The notes: generated by a model not told the origin, from the sequence alone. A stretch of DNA of 64,000 bases from Heliocidaris erythrogramma (GCA_025617745.1 CM046869.1:7862668-7926667); one strand, 5' to 3'. Positions 22,370 through 35,205 are shown, numbered from the stretch's first letter. A program made the numbers and translations.

Positions 22370-25300
22370 ATGGCGCAGATGAGAGACATACCGACCTCAA
22401 TACTGGCTACAGAAGGCAATGAAGTCAGAACGGGTGTGCTTTCGCTCCTACAGAAAAAAGGCATTAAGATGTTAAAGGTAAGGTATTCTCTCTATAAAAA
22501 AAAAAAATCCAGTGATCACTGACGTGAATGGAGTGAATTTTCTTTTAGAGAGGAAAACGAAGTGAAGACGCGGTATTTGACAACTCCTCCCCCTTTCACA
22601 ACTCCCTCCGACAACCCCCCCCCCCCCCTCCCCCCCCCCCCCCCCCCCCCCCCCCATTTTAAGATACTGTCTTCCTGATATTGAGTATACTGGTCATTCA
22701 AAAATAAAGTGAAGGCAGTTATCTCGAAATAACTCTGAATGGTTGATCAACATATCAAGTAGGAGTGATTGTGCATCGTGAGGTTTTGGAATCATTAGAT
22801 TGACTTAATCTTATATCATGATGAGTCAAAAACACTGATCAGAGATATGGGTTTATAAGACTACATGATCATGGGAATAACATGAATTTCGTATGAGAGA
22901 GGTCACAATTTATTTTTCACCTATATCAGTACCCGACCTTGTCTTTTAATAATTGCATATCATGCTTATGTTTAGGACTACTACTCTTTTTCGCCCGTTT
23001 GTCATTATTTATTTTCATAAATGTATTTAGCATGTTCAGCTTTAAAACTTAAAAGGACACTATTTCCGAATAGCCTGTCATCATGAAAGCACAGTCATGG
23101 CAGTTGTGTGAAGAACCTATTACTGTCGTCTTATCATTAAAAAAAAATAACTGTTCATAAATTTGCTGAGTGAATTGATGGAATGATCGCAAAGTAGGCC
23201 GAACAAGCTGGGCCCTGTTTCATAAAAACTACCATGCACAGTTCTATGACAAATCTGCTCACAGCCATGTATTCCTCCCCTCTTTGCAGTCCAGCGATTA
23301 TGAACTAAACCCCCTGTACTGGCGACTTGTAGCATACGCTGGACAAACGTACCTTCTTGGATACTCTAAGCAGCTTCCCGGTGCAAAGGCAACAAAGAAA
23401 CTCTTGGTGAAAGGATGTTCAACTGAAATGAATCTTCCAGAGAAAGCGGTCGTGTCCGCGCACAGCAACGAAACGTTCTTGTGTATACAATGTGGCGAGA
23501 AAATCATCTTTCTGAAGGCTGAAAGCAGGTGTGTTTTCAAATTGTCTATTTCTCGATAAGTAATATTAGGAAATACGTTGAGCAGTATTAATGTATATAG
23601 TCCGTTGCCAGAAAAAATCATGCAGGTATTGAATCTTTTACCTACAGATTGGCATTAATGCAGGGCTCCTTTGTAAAGCAGTCCCCGAGACTGAAAGGAC
23701 TACCATGATTAATTAAAACGTGAAAAAAAATAATTTCTTTGACTATTGACTGGATATAAAAGATCTTTTGTGTGCCTACCTAAATTTCATCATTTCCTGA
23801 TGAAGGCCTATGGCCGAAAATTCGAACCTTTTCATCGAATACGGACTCTTTCATTCCTATATCTAGTCTTGTTCCTTAACTTTGCAAGTCCGAAGCAGAA
23901 CTATCATTTTATATATTTATATACATACGTGAGTGTGTCCCAGAAAAAAAAAGAAACCCTAAAACAAAGGGTTATTATGACCACAATAATGTACTCTATG
24001 ACAATAATTATCTGTTTTCCATAAAGTAGAAGTCTTATGGTTTTAAATGATATTTTGATGGCATCCATCCGTACATGCTTTACCGAGCAGCAGGGTTTTG
24101 AAAATGACATGTAAAAACTCAGTTGAGCCAGATTTGGGTTAAACCGTAAAAACGTTAGGTTTAACCGCTTTATGTATATTTTTATCATTTGCCAAGTTAA
24201 AGAACACTGTACTGATGACAGAAAAGTAATATATTAAACTTCAGAGTCAAACGTCCTTCTTTATATAAATGATCTGCATTTCGTAACGTACATAACGTAG
24301 GCCTACATTGACGCAAAGTTTTTTATCATTACAATAAGGAAGTCTAAATTTTATTGAAATGAGGCACAGCGATTAAAAACATGTACATCTGCTTTTCCAA
24401 TTGCAACCCTTATTCAGAAGCCAACGTAACAAATGGGTTGACGCAATACGCAGTGTTATCAAAGAACCAATTTACCACTCGTCGACGCTTTCAACGACTA
24501 GTACAGATTCGTCGGATTCCTTTGATGTCCTCCGCGACCGTGATCGACTACCGAAGAGTGTCCACAACACCGCGGACACTGCAGCTCGTCCAGGAGCAGA
24601 CTTTAGAAGGATAAACACCTCCCCAGCAGGTCAGTTCCAGACTGCTTCTAACAGATCCTCCGTGTCCTCCATGCTTTCTAGTGCTCAAGCCATGGAGCAG
24701 CAGAAGCGAAGATCCAAAGAAATGGTAATTATTCGAACTTTTTTGAATATTTCTTAAAAATGAACAGATTATTGCAGTTTCATCCACTTGCCTTCAGTCT
24801 AGCATCGTAGCAAGGAGTAATTACTACTACTACTACTACTACTACCACCAAGGCGTTACCAGGCAAGCTTGCATGGTAACTCCTTGATGTTACTACTACC
24901 ACTACTACTACTACTATTAGTAGTAGTAGTAGTAGTACTACTACTATCTAATGTTTAGGGGTGCTAAAAACAAAAAGTATCATAGCGCTACAAAGTTAAA
25001 GATTTGAAGAGAAACATTAAACAATACATCACATTATTCTTGGGCAAGAAGTACGTTTTAAATGATCTTTGAAGGTGGCAAGACAAGTTATTTCTCTGAT
25101 GCAAAGTGGGATGTTGTTCCACGTTTTTAATGCAGCCTCTGTAAAAATTTGAAATCTAAATGATGCATTTGCCGTTTCTGCAGGCTAATGTCTCGGCGTT
25201 TCAATCGCAACAGTCGCAACAGTCAACTATCCACTCTCTCAACTCGTCTGACAGAATGCGATATCCATCCCAGCACGATCTTGGTCCTCACGGAATTTTT

Positions 25301-28300
25301 GGCGACGGGGCTCAGTATACTGGGTTTGAATATAACAATGAAAACGACCTGTCCAGCCTGAGATCTCTCTCCTTATCGCCGAGTAAAAGCATCAGCCAAC
25401 CAAATTTGCACGTCCAAGATCCCGTCTCTAAGAGGTTATATACTAAAAGATCTCCGAAGTCCCATTATAGACACACCGGTTCAGGAATCAAAGCTTGCCA
25501 ACAGCCAGGAGGCTCTTACGGTAGCAACGAACCCAAGTATGAACCTACTTACGAACCTGTGCTAGGGGATAACCGAGGCCTCCCCCTCCAAAATCCTTTT
25601 GATGATGACCGCTGCATGCATCTGGTCTTCCATGATGACGACAAGTCATCCGTATCCTGCGTAAATAATCTTGGCCTTGGAAAGGACGACTATGACGACT
25701 ACGCTCCACCAGAACTTCCCAAGCGTAACTCCCAGGACCTCAACGATGAGGACAAGGAAAGACTGACTAGGAAAAAGTCGAGCAAGAAGACCCGTGCTCC
25801 TAAACCACCTCAGACCCCGATCGAGCAAATGGACTCCATTGAGCGAGAGAAGACAGTTTGCTTGGAAGCGCAGTTCCAGAGGCAGCATCAGCCGACAAGA
25901 GCAGAGAAATCTGGCAACAAGGGGAAAGAAATGAGCAGGAAAATGAATAGCAACACTCGGGAAGAAGAGCCATTTCATGGTTACATTCAGTGAGTACCTT
26001 CCACCAATAAGAAGTGGCTTTTTTAAAATCATCATTTCTGTATATAAAAATACCCCATTAAAATGTATTCAATTAAGATGAGCAATTTAAATTGATTGAC
26101 ATAACCAAAAAGTTCAAAATCGGTGATTTTTTTTTAAAATAATAATTTCAACCACTGATTTAAATTTGCTTTGATTTTTTTCTTGTCATGCTGAACGCGG
26201 CCATCTACCTTTTGTAAATTCTTTTCTAACATGTTCCTAAATATTCTTTCTTTTCAGTTGTTGTCTTTCTAACGCTCTTCTTTGGAAAAAAAAATAATCA
26301 TGAAAATGGCACTTGGTGTGGTTTATTATCTGATTGTATGTGCTAACCTATACCTTAGACAAATCAGCTGAGGGCCAGGCTAACTTAAAAAAGTGTATTC
26401 CAGTAAGTAAATCATGATTTCGCAAGAATACCAGCAAAATATTGAGTAAATGAACTTGTAAATGAATTCGTTCTTGGTCATGCTATTGTATGTCATAAAA
26501 GTTGATTCGATGGACTGTCAGATTTAGTTGATCAAAGGCACTAAACTACATGTATAATATCAGTAATCACTCAGATTCTGATTCCAAGAAGGGTTTATGG
26601 TAAATCAATCACAATTTTATGACTGTCTCGAATAAAATCATAGAAAACTAGAACTGCAATCGTATCAGAACGATGTGCATGGATTGACGTCTGTATTTTG
26701 CATGTCATTGAACAGTAAAATAAAAAGAATCTCTTAAACTATCTATAGCAATTTGTTTGAAGTCTGTTGCATCTAGAATAGTGGAGATAGGCAAAATCGA
26801 ACAAATGGTACGAAAAACGGACAAAATGGCGCCTGGACGGTTATGCATGAGTGATTTCGGAAAATGAAGAGTTCAGTGCATTACATGGCATGCCAAGGAA
26901 CATGCATACGAAATTTGAATCGAAATGGACAAGGGGAAAGGACCTAGACAGTGATCACAAGCACTGCATGCAAAACAAATGGGCCACAATGGAAATCTGG
27001 CTCCTATAGCCCGCCATAGTTCCATCCATAGTGGCATCTATGCAGGATATAAAATTGCGTTTAAAACGAAGCGCTTGATAGATTTTAAAAATCTGGCTTC
27101 GAAAGTCTCTTCATTTTGCCTCCAAGAATGTACCTGCCAAATTTCAAGAAAAATAAAAATCGTTCAGGGGGCCAAAGTCGGGAAACCGATTTGCCCCATA
27201 GACAATACGTGTAATACATGTGCAGGATCCGTATAATGACCTGACTTCAATCGCGATTTACTCAAAATATTCTGTGAGACCATATATCTTTTTTGCATCC
27301 CTGACGAGGGAATTTCATTGCGGTCATTGTGAGCCAACTGCAACTAGCGCGCCATTTAAAATAAGCATATTATGCAATATTATGTAATGCATAGTAAATT
27401 AAGGTTTTTGCGTAATATCTTCGCGATGACGTTATCGATTTCAACCAAATTTGGTTAACAATTGTCAAATACACAAATACACATACCCACCAAATTTCAA
27501 AGACGTACGTTGAACGTTCACAAAATTAGAGCAAGTTGTCTTTATTTCGGCATTTATGTAAATATTGTGATTTTCAAGTGCAATTTTCTCAAAGTCGGTC
27601 AGTGATGAGGTATATATTTTTTTATTTGGCTGAAAAGGGTATATCTTGAAGTATCTAAATCCAAAAAAGGGTACGGGTTTACCCAGGCATGATGGAGATA
27701 CGGCCACATGAAGAGAGCCGTTTTGAAAACTTTAGAGGGCGCTGTTTATATAATGCGTAATCAAAAATGCATGAAATTTGGCTGAAATGTGTGCAACGAC
27801 AAGACCAAGACATGGTAATTTTAATATTCGGGAGTGAAAATTTCAAGAAATTTAGCGTTTTTTTCAATATGGCCGATTGCGGACTTAAATTTACAGTGTG
27901 AAGATGGCATTTTTCGTATTAATTTTTTTATTAGAATGTAAATAGCAACTCTTGGACTATCTATAGGAATTTGTTAGAAGTCTGTAGGATGTAGGATAGC
28001 TGAGATAGGCAAGGAGAACAAAAGGCATGAAAATGGCCCCAAAACGGACAAAATGGCGCCTGGACGGTCATGCATGAGTGAGTTCGGAAAACGAACCCGT
28101 GCAAAACGAATGGGGTCTGAGGAGGAAGAAGAAAAAGAAGAAGAAGAAAAAGAAGAATAAGAATGCAGAACATGAACGATAACAGAGCATTGACGTCATG
28201 ACGTCAATGCAAATATCCCCTGAAAAAGATTGCTGTTCAAATGCCCTGATATTCGAAATATGACGAGAAATAGCAGAAGTGTTCGGGCCGAACATTCATG

Positions 28301-30921
28301 CCACATGTGTGTGTTTAGTCCAATATACCCATTTCTATGTGCAGTGCATGTGCTTTTCAGCGAGACTGGGTCAATTTCCTATCACTGATGATTCCAAAAC
28401 CCAACAGTATACACTTATTCTTATGTAGACATGATCAACTTTTCCCAGTTGTTTTGAGACAGTTTCTTTCACGATGTACTAGCATGACTAGAACTCAACT
28501 TTACTATTAATTATGTAATTTTTACTGTTTATTTTGGAAAACAGGAGATTTAGGAGTGAGCTGTTTCGAAAAGATGGTGTCATAGTGGAAGTAGCCAAAA
28601 CTGATCTGTCATCAGAAAGCATTAGATTGGTCTGCGTTGCTGACTGCATTTGGTAAGGAGCTGTCATCGATATTACTTTGAAACAGAGATAGATCTAATT
28701 TTAAAACCGTTTTTAATATCAATATTCATTTTAAATGAATTTTGTGTAATGCCTTCTAACCTATTAAAAGACAATGACATAATGAATAGCCACCATTATT
28801 CCCTTCAACATATGCAGAACAAATATGAAATGGATAAGCAATATGTTTATCTTCGTTAGTATGGTTCAATTAATTATAATCCAGGGAGTGTTTCACAAAG
28901 AGTTAAGTTTGACTTAAAGTCATGCGTAAGTGCCAATGCGCATACGGTATTAAACGCGTTATCTCATTGGTAGATTATCCGATAGCGCGCGTCCCCTGAG
29001 CATGATCTGAGCAATGCGGTGATGTGTCATATACCGCACGCAACGAGAATTTTAAGTGCGACTTTAAGTCAAACTTAACTTCACTTGATATTAAGACTTC
29101 GGAATTTTCTCTCAACATGCTCAGGTTCAAAGTTTTGAAACATATGTGGTTATTTCCTAAAAGATAAAGGGTTGCCAAAGGACATTAGTGCAGTACCGGG
29201 TAAACCTACAAAATTTGCATTTCCAGTCAAAAGCTCAAACCACTCGATCGACTACGACATAATGATTAGGCTTAGGATTAAATAGGTCTACTTTTAACAT
29301 GTCTTTAACAACCACAGTGTGGCCGCACTCCCGGATGCCAAACTACACTCTACGCTGCATGTAGATGACGTCATAGTGAAGGTGAATCGACAAACGCTGC
29401 CCTCTATAGACTTCTGCTACAAACTCTTTAGAACAACGGATGAAAATAAGGTAAGAATAAATTTTAATCATTTTGCATTTGCATCTGTCTTTATTATACC
29501 ACTTTAATTTCCTGTTAACCTAATGATAATTTACCATTCTTCAATTTTTCGATTGCTCATGTGTAGGCCTATCTGTTTTTGTTCTTCTATTGTACAATCA
29601 TGTATACTTGACGATAGTTCAGAACTGTGGATTTTATTTCAATAATTTATTTTATTTCATTTGAATCTATTAAGAAAGAATACATCTCTAACAAAATCAC
29701 TCTATAAAGTCTTATTATGACAACTTCACACTCTAGAGAAAATCTTGAAATGACCCGTGATGGAAAAAATGAAAATCAATGATAGATCAGAATTTAGTAA
29801 TTTTCTCGGCAAAAAGTGTGCAATATTAGCATCCCTAGGGTTGCAAATGGAACCGTTAAGATGGAATTTCGCCAAAGTGCATCCTTAGAAGTGCACATGT
29901 CCCCCTTAATGTTCAGTCTTGCACGGCAGTTACTCGGGTTTCGGCCACTGGTTCAACGCAAGCTGTCTATATAATTATGATAGGAGTGATTCTACGACGT
30001 AGGGTACAAATTTGAAAATTTATTCCACAGTGTAGTTTACAACTGCTTTCAGTGGGTTTTTTTTCCATCTTGTAAAGGCAAGGGTAGATCGGGGGGGGGG
30101 GGGGGTCACGAGGGTCCGGATCCCCTTTAAAACAATAAATCCGCCCCTGTAATGAGGCCTTAATATTGAAGAAGTAGGCCTATGTTATTACGTCGCTGAA
30201 GCTTGAACAGGAAAACACACAACAACCATGATAAATGGTTACGACAGTTTAATTCTTATTAATACAAAAAGTAACTCAACATATTTTTCTTCGTAAAATT
30301 CAACTTTGTCTACAGGTGCAGCTTCTTGTCAAAAGAGTGATGCATGGCATCATGTGTCACGTGCTCTTGTCAGCTAATGGGGACGTCGATTCTCTGGGCC
30401 TCGAATTCGGGAACCAAAGTCAAGGCAATGAGGTATTGGTCCTTATATTTTTAATGACATGTATGTCCAAATTAAGCATTCAACACCAGAATATTCTATC
30501 TAAAATAAGTTCAAGAGCAAAATTATTAAGCATAACAAAATGGCTGACATAAAACGATGGACCTAACTGCCAATGGAAAGACGGGCAACTTCTTATCTCT
30601 TGAGCGTCAAACCCTTTTAAGCAAGGCCGTACGCAGCGGGGGGGCAGGGGGGGCAGTTGCCCCCCCCCCCAGAAATTTCAAAATCATACTTTTTTTAAAT
30701 TGGGTTTTAGACTTCAAGTTATGGGTTCCTTTGAAAGCGATCATCTTGCCCCCCCAGGAAAAAATTTCTGCGTACGGCCTTGCTTTTAAGTCGGGGGGTG
30801 GGGGGAGCGTTGGACCAAATTTACTGACAAGTTTGTTCAAAGTATGAAATAAGCAAAAAAATCATCTAAAGAGAGAATCGTCTAATATTATCATTATCAT
30901 ATATTTAAATTTATTTATTTA

Positions 30922-30983
<62 letters not shown>

Positions 30984-30986
30984 TAT

Positions 30987-31017
<31 letters not shown>

Positions 31018-34000
31018 GGGGGGTCACAAGCGGCCCATGCCAGCCTTTTCATTTCGAAGTGGCATACATTTTGTAGAAATATTCGGCCAAAAGGCCTTGA
31101 AAATGTGATGACCTTTTTTGGTGGCATGCGATCTTTTTAATTACATGCAATTTAAATCGTTCTAATTATCATCCAACTCTTTCAGGTTACAGCGATGCAT
31201 AGTGAGGGGCTCGTTGCGAAGAGTGGTAGCCCTTCTAAGCCTCAAACCCACGGTGTCATGAACGGAGGGATGCTGGTAAATTGGGGCTTAATTGAGATCA
31301 ACCAGTCCCCAGTCTCTTTAGACATCTCACCGGCAGATGTAAGTCGTTCATCTTTTTCAGCTTCGGTGGCCAAATAAAATAAAAATCTACAGAGAGAAAG
31401 AGAGAAACAGAGAGAGGGAGAGGGGGGCAACGTTAAAAGAGAATAATGCAAACCCTTCCACATCTTCTCCTCTCACAATGGACCTGTTCTCTCCCATTCT
31501 ATCCACGTCCTATATCAGGGCCCCGTTTCATAAAACTTGATATCTATAACAAGTTACAATAACAGTTATAAGCTATGGAAATACTTGCATCTGATTGGTT
31601 GAGAGCAAATTTGTCTTAGAAATGTTTGTTTTAGATAGGACGAAATAAAGTGATCATATAATCGGGATTGTGAGGGCCGTCAGCTGGTATGTTTGAGTCC
31701 TGGGATGGTATTCTGAGATTTATTTTATCTTGATTTTAGTGAAATAATTTTTAATTGTCATACCAAAATGTACGCTTATGGCGCATCATTGGTTAATGAC
31801 TGCGCAAAAGTGGCTACGTATACGCGGAATTTATCTGCGCAAACACCAATGAAATGTTGCAATTTTAAATTTGTTGTGACAATTAAAATCTTTTCACTAA
31901 AATCAAGATAAAATAAATCTCAGAATACCACCCCTGACACAACACTAAACATGACTAATGTCCCTAAAGACCCTAATGAGCCAGTTCGTAATTAGTATAT
32001 GGTGCAAATGACCCTGAGTATAGCCAAATTAGTGCGCTGACACGCATCTGTTTTGGTGAACGCGCGCGCTAATTGTTCAAGATGTAAAATCATACTGGTG
32101 CGTGCATCATGGCGCGCACACAATGAAAGCGTAAAGAGGTCAATTGTACTACAAATGACCTTTTCCTGCACATGCGCATATCGTAATTACGTATTAACTT
32201 ATTGGAAAGATCTTGAATTTATTAACCACTCCACACCCACGAGAAAAACGAATCCTCATAGGATTACAAAAGCCATTGTAACTGAATTTTCTATACAAGT
32301 CATGTCAAGGTGACCATTAAAGCAGGAATGTCAATTGTTCACTCAAAATGTTCGTGAATGTATAATGGATAAGGTGCTTGGAGACTTCCTTCCTTCTTCC
32401 AGGCTCTTTTTTCTTGCATTAAAGGTTGACTAAATTAGAGAAAAAATGGGTGCTCATTCCATGTAGTTTTGCCTTCTAATCACGAATCTGCCAATCGATT
32501 GTCCAAATTATGTCTCGTTTTGGCGAAAAAGGGGAAAAGGTAAAGGTTTTGGGACCGTTCCTTAAAACTCTTGAGCTGATTGGCTAACCCCCAAGTGACG
32601 TATGAAAAGTAGGAGGCACAAGATCTGCAGGCTGCAGCATATAATATTGTACACAGAATGCGGTATTTGACCCCTCTGTTCAATGGACAATTTATGAAAA
32701 TAGGAAATTAATCAATATAATCTTAGTAGTGAATAATCTTTAGCAATATATTTTCTACAAGATCAGAAAACGCTTTTGCCCAAATATACAGCTCTTGTTT
32801 TGTTTTTTAGCTTTCTTTTGAACAATGTTCTCATCCATCTGAGCTTGCCGAACGAAAGTTTTGCATTGGTCATAAACGCGTGCACAGCCGTTTTATGGGT
32901 CTGTATGATTGTACAATGTCCTACACATCTTTAGTACGGCAGAGACTATGTTCCCCTCGTACATAGCGACTGGTGAACGCTTTTGTTTTGTTTATTTCAC
33001 TTACGGTTTTTTTTTTTTACTTCGCTTTACATAGTACATTAATACTGACTTAGATTTTGGCTGAATTCGAGTAACTTAGATAGAGAGAGGAAAAGTGCCC
33101 GCGATTCCGAGTTGGAGGACTTTTCTGAGCCATGCAGATACGAACTCTGATTTACTGGCAGATGATTTATCAGACCCCGAAGGCAAAGAAGCTCGAGTGG
33201 CAAGGGGAAATTCGACCATATTATATTGTTTGAATCCCTCACAGAATACGGTGAAGGGCCGTGGGTGAAGTAACTCCAGGGAGCTCCAACGCGTTGGAGC
33301 TCCCTGGAAGTACGGGTGAAGTAGACCGAACATGCTGTCTCTCGTTCGTTAGGTCGTCTTAGCTAACGAGCGAGAGACAGAATTTTCGGTCTACGGGTGA
33401 AGCTGCTGCAGCTGTTGTCGTTGAAAAACAGATTAGAAGACTTGACTCCAAGTCTGATCGTTGGAATAGCTGAATCTTTTAGCTAGCTTATATCATTTTC
33501 TTCATGCCAAATTCGGAATACTGGCCAGGATGCTCAAAATCATCTTCGGCAAAGTGATCGCTGCAGATTGTACTCCACTCACTTGGCCGGCCCTTGCCAC
33601 TCTGCCCGCGTGAGCTTTACATTTGCGACCCACAATTTCCGTAGATTTTCATCTTTAGGAAAATGATGTAGGCTTACACCATCTTTAGGGGTCTTGCTAC
33701 AGCCCGCAACTATGCACCGATTAGGCATTATTGATGAAACTGTGTCCCAAAATCAAAGTTATTGTGAGGAATTAAACCGCGAAAATACGCAATGCAAATG
33801 GTCGATGCGGTGAATATCATGCTCGGCACCGGGCTGGGCCTGCCGGGGGCCTCCGGGCGCGCACGTTATAGGTAAGTGGAATATTTTTCTTTACTTTTTA
33901 TGCGTCACAGATCACGTGATCACGATGTCGCTTCGATGGGTTTTTTTAGGGGCGGGGCTTATGACTGTGTAAATCAGCAAAAATATACTTTTCAAATGAT

Positions 34001-34306
34001 TATAAAATATGACTGAATGCATAAAAAATTGTGTGATGGATATTTTTTGGCTCCTGATGACACCTTCCTACGAAAAATGGGCAATTATTTTTTTATTTTA
34101 GTGACCCTTTAATATTAACCTTATTTAGTTATTATTGTTTTCATCATCGTCATAAATCATCAATATTCTTATCGTTACAGGTTCGGGATCAACTTCGGCG
34201 CGCAGGATGCGAGCTAGCTCTTGTTTTTGTTCCGATGGACATCATCAACGTCTTCAAGGAGAGATCTTGTGAAGATAGAACTGATCAGATCGAAGGCATA
34301 TGCTAA
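22370..34306 (+). CDS. PH-domain and tandem PDZ-like protein, nine coding exons
   Basis: Exons are 22370-22477, 23290-23528, 24418-24724, 25184-25989, 28545-28652, 29318-29450, 30316-30432, 31186-31338 and 34181-34306. All introns are GT-AG and phases match throughout (2097 nt, 698 residues plus TAA). Residues about 20-130 form a PH domain: RTGVLSLLQK, YWRLVAYAGQTYLLGYSK, ending RNKWVDAIRSVI with the conserved Trp. Residues 130-485 are Ser/Gln/Pro-rich and look disordered, with possible SH3-ligand motifs PPELPKR and APKPPQTP. Residues about 498-577 (HVDDVIVKVNRQTL, VQLLVKRV) and about 577-680 (LGLEFG, NWGLIEINQSPVSL, CELALVFVP) resemble two adjacent PDZ domains, an arrangement recalling X11/Mint proteins. 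A membrane-associated scaffold is inferred. The first exon follows a TTGCAG acceptor, so a 5' untranslated exon probably lies upstream. I do not recognise a named orthologue. Confidence 0.85.
23797..23840 (+). ncRNA. Hammerhead-like motif in intron 2
   Basis: CTGATGA (23797-23803), a GGCC-TAT-GGCC stem, then GAAA (23816-23819) and a decayed palindrome AATTCGAACC. Downstream sequence (CATCGAATACGGACT, then TTTCATTCCTATAT) matches that after the motif at 36190. No stem I partner is seen upstream, so it is probably inactive. Confidence 0.45.
24818..24955 (+). repeat. (ACT)n/(AGT)n microsatellite with palindromic insert
   Basis: ACT repeats, an imperfect palindrome around CAGGCAAGCTTGCATGG, more ACT, then AGT repeats turning back to ACT. 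This is the right edge of duplication copy 1, and the equivalent place in copy 2 begins a 1.2 kb ACT array. Confidence 0.85.
25005..25160 (-). pseudogene. LINE C-terminal fragment in intron 3
   Basis: The minus strand reads FTEAALKTWNNIPLCIREIT followed by CLATFKDHLKRTSCPRIM and a stop. This is the typical last segment of Jockey/CR1-type LINE ORF2 (Trp-Asn-x-Leu/Ile-Pro motif, then FKxxLK). The fragment ends about 25 bp before the exon 4 acceptor. Confidence 0.65.
26700..28105 (+). repeat. Direct repeat pair about 1.2 kb apart in intron 4
   Basis: About 26720-26875 and 27935-28100 match: ACTATCTATAG, a TTGAAGTCTGT/TAGAAGTCTGT word, GGAGATAGGC/TGAGATAGGC, then ACAAAATGGCGCCTGGACGG and ATGCATGAGTGA. 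The sequence between is non-coding. A GAA-rich tract follows at 28110-28160. The pair may be terminal or internal repeats of an unrecognised element. Confidence 0.7.
28895..29090 (+). mobile_element. Palindromic MITE in intron 5
   Basis: GTTAAGTTTGACTTAAAGTC (28902-28921) is exactly inverted at 29060-29079. TTTCACAAAG precedes the left arm and AACTTCACTT follows the right. The interior is GC-richer with CpG-rich words. No coding content. Confidence 0.75.
29165..29245 (-). repeat. Possible degenerate SINE piece
   Basis: The stretch TTGCCAAAGGACATTAGTG followed by ACCGGGT resembles the minus-strand SINE at 62710-62875. The rest has diverged, so the call is weak. Confidence 0.35.
30619..30786 (+). 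mobile_element. Small TIR element with G/C runs in intron 7
   Basis: AAGCAAGGCCGTACGCAG (30619-30636) is exactly inverted at 30769-30786. G-rich and C-rich runs lie just inside the ends. No coding content; the flanking duplication is unclear because both sides are T/A rich. Confidence 0.75.
30925..31023 (+). repeat. (ATT)n, (GT)n and poly-G tract
   Basis: An ATT run at about 30925-30983 is followed by GTGTGTGTGTG and an uninterrupted G run of about 23 bases at 31001-31023, within intron 7. Confidence 0.9.
31707..31929 (+). mobile_element. Foldback MITE in intron 8
   Basis: The 38-bp arm at 31707-31744 is exactly inverted at 31892-31929, with further partial pairing inside (TTTTTAATTGTCA and TGACAATTAAAA). 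The loop contains CpG-rich sequence. No coding content. Confidence 0.85.
33275..33393 (+). repeat. Perfect palindrome beside a second hairpin in intron 8
   Basis: Positions 33275-33308 are a perfect 34-bp palindrome centred on ACGCGT with GAGCTC in each arm. At 33322-33393, arms starting AGACCGAA and ending TTCGGTCT enclose CTGTCTCTCGTT and its inverse with one mismatch. Both lie between GGGTGAAG repeats (33254, 33313, 33395). Confidence 0.85.
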
Positions 34307-34440
34307 CCTACTGTAAACACAACTCGCAACCTAAAACCGCAGTTGTGTCGTCTCAGTGGATGGTGTAGTTACGGGGGGACCACATGCCCCATCAATCCAA
34401 TGGCGAAGAACAAGAATAAAGAGAAGAAAAAAGAGGGAGA
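34307..34440 (+). promoter_or_regulatory. 3' untranslated region with candidate polyadenylation signal
   Basis: An AATAAA at 34415-34420 lies 109 bases after the TAA stop of the PH-PDZ gene. The surrounding purine-rich sequence has no long open frame. A downstream U/GU-rich element is only weakly visible near 34470-34510. Confidence 0.45.
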
Positions 34441-34724
34441 GGGGGAAGGAAACGTGAGAACAACATGATAGTGACACATCTCACATCCTCTCTCGTGTCA
34501 TCCACATGTTAAGACCGGTGCCCCCTCAAAGACGCTGGTGACCCCATAAAAGTACTTCCTCCCCTTTGCAGTGTTTTCATGGTTCGAAAGGAGGAAGACA
34601 AAAGACGACTTATCTGATTTAAAGAATGGAAAGGGAGGCGACACAGGAAATTATATTTTTATATACATATATATAGAGAGGCAACAAGTACACCTGCAGA
34701 CGTAGCTGTTGGTATTATGCTTTT

Positions 34725-34760
34725 AATAAGCTTTCGGGCACTTAGCCCTTCTTCGGATCT
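34725..34760 (-). ncRNA. Hammerhead-like motif, decayed core
   Basis: On the minus strand CCGAAGA (34750-34756; consensus CTGANGA) precedes a GGGC...GCCC stem II, GAAA and the palindrome AGCT (34729-34732). The T-to-C change in the core should abolish cleavage. It lies near (TA)n repeats, as do the neighbouring copies. Confidence 0.4.
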
Positions 34761-34865
34761 ACATGAGTAGGACAGAAACAGCAATAAGGATAACTGAGAT
34801 ATTTGAACGCATATATATATATATACAAAAGTCAATGATGAATAAGACAACCGTTAAGAGATGAA

Positions 34866-34902
34866 AGAATTCAAATTTTCGCCCATAGGGCTTCATCAGG
34901 AA
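34866..34902 (-). ncRNA. Hammerhead-like motif
   Basis: On the minus strand CTGATGA (34893-34899), a GCCC-TAT-GGGC stem II, GAAA (34877-34880), near-palindrome AATTTGAATT and then C as the cleavage base. Stem II differs from the copies at 23797 and 36190 by compensating changes that keep pairing, evidence for a real RNA fold. The stem I partner is not obvious. Confidence 0.5.
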
Positions 34903-34979
34903 TGATGACTCTATTAAAAAATGCATCCAGCATCAGCAAAGCGCTAAAGGATAAGCGCATAGCGCATCAAAAGCAAAAG

Positions 34980-35205
34980 TGCAAAGGAGGGAGAAGAGAG
35001 AAAGAGAGAAAGAGAGAGAGAGAGAGTTAGAGAGAAGAAATAGAGAGAAAGAGAGGAAAAGAGACAGAAAAGGGAGAATGAGAAACAGAAAATGAAAAAA
35101 AAGAGAAGAGAAGAGTCAAAGAAAAAGGATGAAGGAAAACAGAAAGGGAAAGAAAAGAAAAGAAAGGACAAGAAAGAAAGAAAGAAAGAAAACGTAGAAA
35201 ATCAC
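34980..35205 (+). repeat. GA-rich low-complexity tract
   Basis: An almost pure purine strand of A and G. Long minus-strand frames here are translations of simple sequence. Confidence 0.9.

Larger units (their letters stand above)
1..24830 (+). repeat. Copy 1 of a large direct duplication (partner 43080-61060)
   Basis: The order of sequence here is repeated at 43080-61060 in the same orientation. Matching blocks include 1-53 with 43080-43133, 738-2067 with 46225-47608, 8655-8885 with 47610-47845, 11660-11950 with 47842-48135, 14250-19700 with 48175-54330, and 21115-24820 with 57205-61045. Matching stretches look near-identical, with scattered substitutions. Most length differences are whole mobile elements present in only one copy: the LINE at 2073-8654, the transposons at 8904-14247 and MITEs at 15157 and 18857. 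The right edge falls in an ACT microsatellite in both copies. The left edge is not visible because copy 1 runs off the window. The cause may be a segmental duplication or uncollapsed haplotypes. Confidence 0.9.
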
